This document shows positions 1-10,486 of a DNA stretch of 64,000 bases, in pieces (within the stretch, counting starts at the first letter, position 1; every line of letters begins with the position of its first letter). Source of the stretch: Liolophura sinensis. Its lineage: Eukaryota; Mollusca; Polyplacophora; Chitonida; Chitonidae. A program made the translations under genes and the position numbers. The notes beneath the pieces were generated by a model. That model worked only from the letters and a program-made list of their open reading frames with translations, had not been told where the DNA came from and did not search any database. The DNA lies in assembly GCF_032854445.1 (NCBI RefSeq), contig NC_088295.1, forward strand, positions 90,417,836-90,481,835. The letters are read 5' to 3'.

Positions 1-1198
1 TCGCAGCTTTTTAATGGTGGCGAATCTATTTGAAACGCCCTGCGATGGTTTGGACAAAACTCAATTACGCTTGCAATTAAGTCCACTGGATATCATTTCG
101 ACATTTCGGAAGTTATTAAATTGCGTGGACGAAACCCAGAGAGCAATCGGTCGTCATATCTGGGTACCCAACACGTGGCAACTTCAATAATACCCATGTA
201 ACCTCGCCACACGTGCAAATGACAGCAGATCTTGTAACATATGTCCCAAGGCTTTGTAACGGAGAAAAGAAGGGGCGAGACATTTGAAGGCCGGTGACAA
301 CTGTTCATTTGTTATTCTCCTCCGCATAGCTGATGTATATATTGAAATGACGGAATTGGATTTCTGACATCATCAAGGGCGAACTATACCATCGATTTTA
401 GGCCGAAATCGGCTTTGGGCCAGAGCTGGTGGAGAGGATATGATTTATGAGTGTGAACTTTACCAGAAGGACAAAGGCTTGTCCTGAATCAGTGTTGGCT
501 ACAGTTAGCACGGCTATGTGTCCAGATAGTTTAGAGTGCCATAGTGTCTAGATTGATTAAACGTCATCCATAAGAATGGTAAATTGAAAATCGTACACAC
601 GACAACGCGTAAAACACAAACATAGTGCATGCTTAGTACTTACTCGTGAAGCAATACAAGATGCACTCGTCAGTACAAAATGTGAGGCTTGTCACATATG
701 ATATGTATCAGGTAAAGTGGCCACTGAAACTTTCCTCTCACTCAGAGAGTTGTAAAACTAACGGGGAAAATAACCGCCTAATGGAAAGTTTAACTCACTA
801 ACCCTACAGCTACCTTCACTAAAATAATTGTTTACCTCCCTAAATTTACTGGTTACCTTATTAACTTTATTGGCTGCCTGACTAAAATGATTGCATCGTA
901 AAATGATTGGTAACCCCGCTAACTTGATTGGTTAATAAACGACTGACATGATAATCAGGATGTTACAGGTACGACGTGACCTGACCGTTCCTAAAATTAA
1001 AAATGCAACAGAGAATCTAGATACGACAAACACGCTGTTAATGTAAAGCTGTTAATGGAGAATTTATAACAGATAAATTTTACTATTTTACAAACCTGTG
1101 GAACACTTTAATGAAATAACAAACAATTGAATGTTGATCAGCTGAATTGATAATTGAGTTAATAATAACTCTTGACGTTGAGCTGTTTACTATAAAAT
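1..1198. other. AT-rich intergenic sequence, nothing recognised
   Basis: No exon with splice sites, no RNA gene and no dispersed repeat was recognised. Short open frames here have no signal peptide, domain or splice context. Around 780-930 there is a loosely repeated phrase of the type actaacttgattggttacc, too degenerate to call an array. Confidence 0.5.
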
Positions 1199-1990
1199 GA
1201 TTCTTATATGTGGGTCTACATCGCGGCATCTTAAGTGGGGATGTACAGACATTGCGGCTTCTTAAGTGGGAATGTACAGACATCGCGGCTTCTTAAGTGG
1301 GGATGTATAGACATGGTGGATTCTTAAGTGGAAATGTATAGACAATGCCGTTTCTTAAGTTTGCATGTACAGACATGGCGGATTTTTAAGTTGAGATGTA
1401 TAGACATTGCAGGTTCTTAAGTAGAGATGTACAGACATTGCGCATTCTTAAGTGGGATGTACAGACATGGCGGGTTCTTAAGTGGGGTTGTGCGGACATT
1501 GCTGATTCTTAAGTGGGCATGAACAGACACTGTGAATTCTTAACTGGGCATATACACACGTTGCGGATTCTTACGTGGGGTTGTACAGATATGGTGGATT
1601 CTTACGTAGGGGTGTACAGATATGGCCGATCCTTACATAGGGGTGTACTGACATGGCAGATTCTTACATAGGGGTGCACAGACATGGCCGATTCTTACAA
1701 AGGGGTGTACAGACATGGCCGATTCTTACATAGGGGTGCACAGACATGGCCGATTCTTACAAAGGGGTGAACAGACATGGCCGATTCTTACATAGGGGTG
1801 TACAGACATGGCAAATTCTTACACAGTTTTGTACAGGCATGGAGGATTGTTACTCATGGGTGTACAGACAGGCAGATCCTTAAATAGGGATGTACAGACA
1901 TAAAAGATTCTTACACAGGGATGTACAGGCTTGGGGATTTTATCATTGGGGTATACAAACATGCCGGATTCTTACATTTTTAAGATCTAC
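1199..1990. repeat. 31-bp minisatellite
   Basis: About 25 degenerate tandem units of 31 bp with the core GATTCTTAC/AGTGGGGTGTACAGACATGG. Units at 1680-1800 are the most alike (recently homogenised) and the edges are more diverged. No coding content is inferred. Confidence 0.9.
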
Positions 1991-2371
1991 AATGATCTGA
2001 GCAGGAAAGAGATGTGTATGTAGAGATGTTGTGTGTGCAGGTATGGTGGATTTTCAACTGGGTATGTACAGGAATGTATTTATTTTGTTATTTATTTATA
2101 CGTTTCACGCCGCACTGCCTTTACCAAGCACTACACAGTCGTAACTGCCATAGTTTTACTCTCTATTTCTTTTACATTGCGTTTCTGCATAACCAGGGCT
2201 CGTAGACCCCGAGGCTTTGTCCATTTGCCTTGTTTTCTTGTTGTTGTTTATTAAATGTGATGAAAATACAGCTGTAATTTGAGTAATTATAGATCACTGA
2301 CTTCTAATAATTGAAAGTATGAACGATATAACTAGCCGTGCTTAAGCCGTGGTGCTAAGAGGCGTGTCATT

Positions 2372-2576
2372 TATTTGTCTGTTTATTTGATTGATGTTTT
2401 ATACTCAAGAATATTTCATTTATGTGAGGGGCGGCCAGCAATATAGTGGGAGGAAACCGGGAAAAGTCAGGCGGAACCCACAACCATTACTGTTATACCT
2501 TCTCACTTAGAGCAAGAGGACGACAGCATTTGCTGATCGCAGTGGTGCAAGACTCGTGGGTCATTGCGCTGCGCAA
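2372..2576 (-). mobile_element. tRNA-derived SINE copy, near full length
   Basis: Read on the minus strand, the copy starts near 2576 with the head phrase GCGCAGCGCAATGACCC. It passes through the middle block (...GGTTTCCTCCCACTATATTGC...) and ends near 2372 with GAAATATTCTTGAGTATAAAACATCAATCAAATAAA. The same head, middle and tail recur at other sites in this window in both orientations. It is non-autonomous, has no open frame and is moderately diverged. The family name is not asserted. Confidence 0.8.
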
Positions 2577-2689
2577 ATTGTTAATTTTGAGTGTACAGAC
2601 ATGTTGTATTTTCAATACTTGTACATGTAGGTGTACAGAAAATACAACAAATGACGACCTGTTATACGGATTGCTAAGACATCATAGGT

Positions 2690-4905
2690 TGTAATATAGG
2701 TGTATAAAATAATGGCGGATTGAGACTTGAGTGAGTGCAGACAAAACAGATTGCCACATTGTACATGTATTACAAAACACGATGAATTGTGACTTGGGTG
2801 AGTGCAAACACGACATATTGTTACATGGTTGTACAAAACATGATGAATTGTGACTTGCCTGAGTGCAGACACGACAGATTGTTACATGGTAGTACAAAAC
2901 GCGATGAATTGCCTCGGTGAGTGCAGATACGACATATTGTTATATGGTAGTACAAAACACGATGAATTCTGACATGGTTGAGAGCAGACACGACATATTG
3001 TTACATAGTAGTACAAGAAACGATGAACTGTGGCTTGGGTGAGTGCAGACATGACAAATTGTGACATGGTAGTACAAAACACAGTGAATTGCCTGGGTAA
3101 GTGCAGACACGACATATTGTTACATGGTGGTACAAAACATGATGAATTCTTACTTGGGTTGTGTTTGAATTGTGGCTTGGGTGAGTGCAGACAAGACATA
3201 TTGTTACATGGTTGTACAAAACATGATGAATTGTGACCTGGGTGAGTACAGACGCAACATATTGTGACATGGTAGTACAAAACACGATGAAATATGGCTT
3301 GGGTAAGTGCAGATAGGACTTATTGTCACATTTTAGTACAAAACACGGTAAATTGCCTGGGTGAGTGCAGATGCGACATATTGTTACATGGTGGTGCAAA
3401 ACATAATGAATTGTGGCTTGGGTGAGTGCAGATACGACAGATTGTTACATGGTAGTACAAAACATGATGAACTGTGACTTGGGTGCGTGCAGACACGACA
3501 GATTGTGACATGGTAGTACAAAACATGATGAACTGCGACTTGGGTGCGTGCAGACACGACAGATTGTGACATGGTAGTACAAAACGCGATGAATTGTGGC
3601 CTGGGTGAGTGGAGATACGACAGATTGTTACATGATAGTACAAAACACGATGAATTGTGACTTGGGTGAGTGCAGACACGACATGGTAGTACAAAACTCG
3701 ATGAATTGTAGCCTGGGTGAGTGCAAACACGACAGATTGTGACATGATATTACAAAACATGATGAATTGTGGCTTGGGTGGGTGCAGAAACGACAGATTG
3801 TCACATGGTAGTACAAACCACGATGAATTGTGGCTTGGGTGAGTGCAGACACGACAGATAGTGACATTGTATTACAAAACACTATGAATTGTGACTTGCG
3901 TGAGTGCAGACACGACAGATTGTTACACTGTATTACAAAATCCGATGAATTGTGACTTGGGTGAGTGCAGACAGGACGGATTTATACATGGTAGTACAAA
4001 ACATGATGAATTATGCATTGGGTGAGTACAGACACGACAGATTGTTACATGGTAGTACAAAACATGATGAATTATGACTTGGGTGAGTACAGATACGACA
4101 GATTGAGACATGGTAGAACAAAACATGATGAAATATGACTTGGGTGAGTGCAGACACGACAGATTGTGACATGGTGGTGCAAAACATGATGAAATATGGC
4201 TTGGGTGAGTGCAGACACGACAGATTGTGACATGGTAGTACAAAATCCGATGAATTGTGGCCTGGGTGAGTGCAGAAACGACAGATTGTTACATGGTAGT
4301 ACAAAACACGATGAATTGTGACTTAGGTGAGTGCAGATACGACATATTGTTACATGGTAGTACAAAACTCGATGAATTGTGGCCTGGGTGAGTGCAGATA
4401 CGACATATTGTTACATGGTAGTACAAAATACGATGAATTCTGACATGGTTGAGTGCAGACACGACAGATTGTTACGTGGTGGTACAAAACATAATGATTT
4501 GTGACCTGGGTGCGTGCAGACACGACAGATTGTTACGTAGTGGTACAAAACATAATGATTTGTGACCTGGGTGCGTGCAGACACGACAGATTGTTACATG
4601 GTAGTACAAAACATGATGAATTCTGAATTGGGTGCGTGCAGACAAGACATATTGTTACATGGTAGTACAAAACATGATGAATTCTGACTTGGATGCGTGC
4701 AGACACGACAGATTGTTACATGGTAGTACAAAACATGATGAATTCTGACTTGGGTGCGTGCAGACACGACAGATTGTGACATTGTGGAACAAAACTTGAT
4801 AAATTCTGACTTGGGTAGTGTAGATACGACAGGTTATGACGTGGTAGTACCAAATATGATGTAATGTGATTTGTATGAGGGAAAACACGACAGATTGTGA
4901 CATAA
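2690..4905. repeat. 61-bp minisatellite
   Basis: About 36 tandem units of 61 bp with the core GACTTGGGTGAGTGCAGACA and TTACATGGTAGTACAAAACA. The many overlapping minus-strand frames encoding CRVCTHPSHNSSCFV-like repeats are products of the array. Each plus-strand unit contains TTGG followed by GTGAGT, a consensus 5' splice site, but no parent exon was found nearby. Confidence 0.95.
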
Positions 4906-5084
4906 GTCAACTCACGTAAATGACCTAAAACATTTGCTTTATTTGCATGAGGATTCCAATTTGCTTATTTTGTATTCTTAATGACATGGAATTTCTCGTG
5001 TTACTCTTATGAGACTACAACACTGAATTACATGGACTTTGGGCTTATTTTTGGCTAATTGCACAAAATGAAACATTAATTTGC

Positions 5085-5135
5085 TCATTTTGATTTTGTT
5101 CTTCTTTTGAGCTCCAATTCCACCTTTCGTGATAC
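5085..5135 (-). pseudogene. Relic or UTR homologue of the last VWC-gene exon
   Basis: The minus strand reads ATTTACAG then GTATCACGAAAGG, with an open frame of 16 codons to TGA at 5087. It aligns in position and sequence with the terminal exon of the paralogue at 16110-16136: both follow an acceptor TTTACAG/GTA and both lie in a similar AAGAAGAA-rich flank. Because the upstream VWC exon 3 (10464-10566) already ends in TAG exactly at the old donor, this exon would be untranslated. It is either a 3' UTR exon or a relic. Confidence 0.35.
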
Positions 5136-5342
5136 CTGTAAATATGGTAAAAGATTCAAATGAACTCGAATGGTACAATATATACTTGGTATTTACGTGC
5201 ACAGACATAACACTGTAGTATACTATCTAGCTATTGCCGAAAAGTAAAAAGTGGTATTTAAAATACACTGTGATATAAAAGTCATCACCACTGTTTAGTT
5301 ATAGCATCACCCAAGATTACTCTGCGCGTTCTTGTGATACTG

Positions 5343-6826
5343 CGCTGCTGTATCGGTATAACAATTTATCTATCGACATATGGCTCTGTATCAGTATCAT
5401 ACTTTACCTAACGACATATGGAACTGTATTGGTAATCATAATTTATCTAGCGACATATGGATTTGTATCGGTATCATACTTTACCTAGCAACATATGGAA
5501 CTGTATCGGTATCATAATTTATCTAGCGACATATGGAACTGTATCGGTATCATACTTTACCTAGCGAAATATGGCAGTGTATTGATATCGTACTTTACTT
5601 AGTGACATATGGCACTCCATCGGTATCATACTTTACCTAGTGACATATGGATTTGTATCGGTATCATACTTTACCTAACGACATATGAAACTGCATCGGT
5701 ATCATACTTTACCTAGCGACATATGGCAGTGTATCAGTATCATACTTTACATAACGACATATGAAACTGTATTGGTATCATAATTTACCGAACGACATAT
5801 GGCTCTATATCGGTATCATACTTTACCTAAAGACATATGAAACTGTATTGGTATCATAATTTACCTAGTGACATATGGATCTGTATCGGTATCATACTTT
5901 ACATAACGACATATGGCACATACTTTACCTAGCGAAATATGGCACTCCATCGGTATCATACTTTACCTAGCGACATATGGAACTGTCTCGGTATCATACT
6001 TTTCTTAGCGACATAAGGCTTTGTATCGGTATCATAATTTACCCAGTGGCATATGGAACTGTATCAGTATCATACTTTACCTAGCGACATATGGCAGTGT
6101 ATTGGTATCAAACTTTACCTAGCGACATATGGCACTGTATCGGTATCATAATTTACCTAGCGACATATGGTACTGTATTGGTATCATAATTTACCTAGCG
6201 ACATATGGTACTGTATCTGTATCATAATTTACCTAGCGACATATGGTACTGTATCTGTATCATAATTTATCTAGCGACATATGGTACTGTATCTGTATCA
6301 TAATTTACCTATTGACATATGGTACTGTATCTGTATCATAATTTACCTAGCGACATATGGTACTGTATCTGTATCATAATTTATCTAGCGACATATGGAA
6401 CTGTATCGGTATCATAATTTACCTAGCGACATATGGTACTGTATCTGTATCATAATTTACCTAGCGACATATGGTACTGTATCTGTATCATAATTTACCT
6501 AGCGACATATGGTACTGTGTCTGTATCATAATTTACCTATTGACATATGGAACTGTATCTGTATCATAATTTACCTAGCGACATATGGAACTGTATAGGT
6601 ATCATAATTTACCTAACGACATATGGTAGTGTATCGGTATCATACTTTACCTAGCAACATATGGCGCTGTATCGGTGTCATACTTTACCTAGCAACATAT
6701 GGCGCTGTATCGGTATCATACTTTACCTAGCAACATATGGCGCTGTATCGGTATCATACTTTACCTAGCAACATATGGCGCTGTATCGGTGTCATACTTT
6801 ACCTAGCGACATATGGCAATAGGACA
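5343..6826. repeat. 38-bp minisatellite (left copy)
   Basis: About 39 units of 38 bp with the core TATCGGTATCATACTTTACC and TAGCGACATATGG. On the minus strand each unit reads CCATATGTCGCTAGGTAAAG, which is the end of VWC exon 3 (codons I-C-R-stop and the following bases). The array is therefore built from that exon's 3' edge. Confidence 0.93.
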
Positions 6827-6906
6827 ACAGTCTCTGGAGAGCGTCATACTCCTGGTCGGTTTGTAGCCTGGGGTGCATCCCGGAGGTAAAGCCATGTCTG
6901 GGACAC
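6803..6906 (-). pseudogene. Second copy of VWC gene A exon 3, one-base insertion (probable assembly duplicate)
   Basis: This copy is identical to the exon at 10464-10566 except for one extra G in the run after TGTCC (GGG against GG on the plus strand near 6900), which shifts the frame straight after the first cysteine. With the unmerged-contig arrangement it is most likely an allelic or sequencing-error copy of the same exon rather than a separate pseudogene. Confidence 0.6.
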
Positions 6907-7554
6907 CTGGAAGTAATGAATGGTTTATTCGTTGACAGAATTTTCAACCTGTTTGTCCTCTAAACGCCAGTGTTCTTACCTGTAATGTGCATTACATGTC
7001 ACACCTGTACAGGTAGTTAAACGGTCTGAAAGTTATAAAAGACGATCATGTTTTCAAAAAACGACACCATGCTCTCTGCACTTGGAGTCTTGCTACTGCT
7101 ATAGGGCTTACTTCTTCAATTTTTCTTTCTTTTTTGAAGTTACTCTAATCACGATACTCCAATGTTCAGTAGGTACAATACCAAAATAGCCCAAGAGTCA
7201 TAGGGTTTGCAACAACGGAATATGGCATGGAGACGTCTGTGGTGATTAGTTTGTTCCTATATGTATTTAGTGTTTTCGATGAACAATTACACTCATAGCT
7301 ATATAGTGTTCCCAGAATTCAAACAGGTACGTCTATCTACCCTTTCCAATCATTAAGTATGTTCACAGCCATGCACCGTTCCTATTCATAAAATACATGA
7401 CGGCGTTAAACTCAAATTAATCAACCCATCAATGAATCAATCAAATATGCTTATAGTTGTCTAGCGTTCTCAGTCATCTATATTCGTGGGTGTCTAACAG
7501 TTCCCAATAATTATATAGGTCTAAGATCAACGACATATACGGTTTCCAGTCATC
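6907..7554. other. Unique intron-like sequence, no feature recognised
   Basis: This corresponds to 10567-11213 in the right-hand block, i.e. the start of the intron upstream of VWC exon 3. No exon or dispersed repeat was seen. Confidence 0.5.
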
Positions 7555-7805
7555 AAATAAATCTATATATGTGCCTATGGCGTTCCCAATCATTCAATAC
7601 AACTTTATATTTGCCTATAGCCTTCCCAATCATTCAATACAACTTTATATTTGCCTATAGCGTTCCAATGATTCAATACATCTTTATATGTGCCTTTAGC
7701 GTTCCCAATCATTCAATACATTTATATACATGTACATGTATGTGCCTATAGCGTTCCAAATCATCAAATACATCTATATATGTGCCTACAGTGTTCCCAG
7801 TCATT
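7555..7805. repeat. Truncated copy of the 43/172-bp array
   Basis: Units of about 43 bp (GCCTATAGCGTTCCCAATCA followed by TTCAATACATCTATATATGT). The block is cut off by the N gap inside a unit whose full version is seen at 11402-11445. Confidence 0.9.
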
Positions 7806-8005
7806 NNNNNNNNNNNNNNNNNNNNNNNNNNNNNNNNNNNNNNNNNNNNNNNNNNNNNNNNNNNNNNNNNNNNNNNNNNNNNNNNNNNNNNNNNNNNNNN
7901 NNNNNNNNNNNNNNNNNNNNNNNNNNNNNNNNNNNNNNNNNNNNNNNNNNNNNNNNNNNNNNNNNNNNNNNNNNNNNNNNNNNNNNNNNNNNNNNNNNNN
8001 NNNNN
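7806..8005. other. Assembly gap (200 N)
   Basis: This is a run of exactly 200 N, a conventional placeholder for a gap of unknown size, sitting between two near-identical blocks. Confidence 0.99.
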
Positions 8006-8217
8006 GATACCTGTAAATATGGTAAAAGATTCAAATGAACTCGAATGGTACAATATATACTTGGTATTTACGTGCACAGACATAACACTGTAGTATACTA
8101 TCTAGCTATTGCCGAAAAGTAAAAAGTGGTATTTAAAATACACTGTGATATAAAAGTCATCACCACTGTTTAGTTATAGCATCACCCAAGATTACTCTGC
8201 GCGTTCTTGTGATACTG

Positions 8218-10486
8218 CGCTGCTGTATCGGTATAACAATTTATCTATCGACATATGGCTCTGTATCAGTATCATACTTTACCTAACGACATATGGAACT
8301 GTATTGGTAATCATAATTTATCTAGCGACATATGGATTTGTATCGGTATCATACTTTACCTAGCAACATATGGAACTGTATCGGTATCATAATTTATCTA
8401 GCGACATATGGAACTGTATCGGTATCATACTTTACCTAGCGAAATATGGCAGTGTATTGATATCGTACTTTACTTAGTGACATATGGCACTCCATCGGTA
8501 TCATACTTTACCTAGTGACATATGGATTTGTATCGGTATCATACTTTACCTAACGACATATGAAACTGCATCGGTATCATACTTTACCTAGCGACATATG
8601 GCAGTGTATCAGTATCATACTTTACATAACGACATATGAAACTGTATTGGTATCATAATTTACCGAACGACATATGGCTCTATATCGGTATCATACTTTA
8701 CCTAAAGACATATGAAACTGTATTGGTATCATAATTTACCTAGTGACATATGGATCTGTATCGGTATCATACTTTACATAACGACATATGGCACATACTT
8801 TACCTAGCGAAATATGGCACTCCATCGGTATCATACTTTACCTAGCGACATATGGAACTGTCTCGGTATCATACTTTTCTTAGCGACATAAGGCTTTGTA
8901 TCGGTATCATAATTTACCCAGTGGCATATGGAACTGTATCAGTATCATACTTTACCTAGCGACATATGGTACTGTATCTGTATCATAATTTATCTAGCGA
9001 CATATGGAACTGTATCGGTATCATAATTTACCTAGCGACATATGGTACTGTATTGGTATCATAATTTACCTAGCGACATGTGGTACTGTATCTGTATCAT
9101 AATTTACCTAGCGACATATGGTACTGTATCTGTATCATAATTTATCTAGTGACATATGGAACTGTATTGGTATCATAATTTACCTAGTGACATATGGTAG
9201 TGTATCGGTATCAAACTTTACCTAGCAACAAATGGCACTGTGTCTGTATCATAATTTACCTAGCGACATATGGTACTGTGTCTGTATCATAATTTACCTA
9301 TTGACATATGGAACTGTATCTGTATCATAATTTACCTAGCGACATATGGAACTGTATAGGTATCATAATTTACCTAACGACATATGGTAGTGTATCGGTA
9401 TCATACTTTACCTAGCAACATATGGCGCTGTATCGGTGTCATACTTTACCTAGCAACATATGGCGCTGTATCGGTATCATACTTTACCTAGCAACATATG
9501 GCGCTGTATCGGTATCATACTTTACCTAGCAACATATGGCTCTATATCGGTATCATACTTTACCTAAAGACATATGAAACTGTATTGGTATCATAATTTA
9601 CCTAGTGACATATGGATCTGTATCGGTATCATACTTTACATAACGACATATGGCACATACTTTACCTAGCGAAATATGGCACTCCATCGGTATCATACTT
9701 TACCTAGCGACATATGGAACTGTCTCGGTATCATACTTTTCTTAGCGACATAAGGCTTTGTATCGGTATCATAATTTACCCAGTGGCATATGGAACTGTA
9801 TCAGTATCATACTTTACCTAGCGACATATGGTACTGTATCTGTATCATAATTTATCTAGCGACATATGGAACTGTATCGGTATCATAATTTACCTAGCGA
9901 CATATGGTACTGTATTGGTATCATAATTTACCTAGCGACATGTGGTACTGTATCTGTATCATAATTTACCTATTGACATATGGTACTGTATCTGTATCAT
10001 AATTTATCTAGTGACATATGGAACTGTATTGGTATCATAATTTACCTAGTGACATATGGTAGTGTATCGGTATCAAACTTTACCTAGCAACAAATGGCAC
10101 TGTGTCTGTATCATAATTTACCTAGCGACATATGGTACTGTGTCTGTATCATAATTTACCTATTGACATATGGAACTGTATCTGTATCATAATTTACCTA
10201 GCGACATATGGAACTGTATAGGTATCATAATTTACCTAACGACATATGGTAGTGTATCGGTATCATACTTTACCTAGCAACATATGGCGCTGTATCGGTG
10301 TCATACTTTACCTAGCAACATATGGCGCTGTATCGGTATCATACTTTACCTAGCAACATATGGCGCTGTATCGGTATCATACTTTACCTAGCAACATATG
10401 GCGCTGTATCGGTATCATACTTTACCTAGCAACATATGGCGCTGTATCGGTGTCATACTTTACCTAGCGACATATGGCAATAGGAC
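8218..10486. repeat. 38-bp minisatellite (right copy) abutting VWC exon 3
   Basis: About 60 units of 38 bp. The last unit runs into coding sequence without a boundary: the repeat phrase TTTACCTAGCGACATATGG is at the same time the reverse complement of the final codons ATA TGT CGC TAG of VWC gene A. A higher-order duplication of about 864 bp is present. Confidence 0.95.

Larger units (their letters stand above)
5131..7805. repeat. Left copy of a near-identical duplicated block ending at a gap
   Basis: This block matches 8006-11425 almost base for base outside the arrays: the same unique sequence at 5131-5335/8006-8210 and 6830-7560/10486-11214, and the same arrays between. It runs into the N gap exactly where the right-hand block begins. 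Differences are array copy number and rare single-base changes. The arrangement fits two overlapping contig ends (alleles) left unmerged better than a true tandem duplication, since exons 1-2 of the VWC gene occur once only. Confidence 0.85.

Noticed and set aside
2690-4905. CRISPR array
   Set aside because: Units are contiguous tandem repeats without variable spacers, in an intron-bearing eukaryotic genome.
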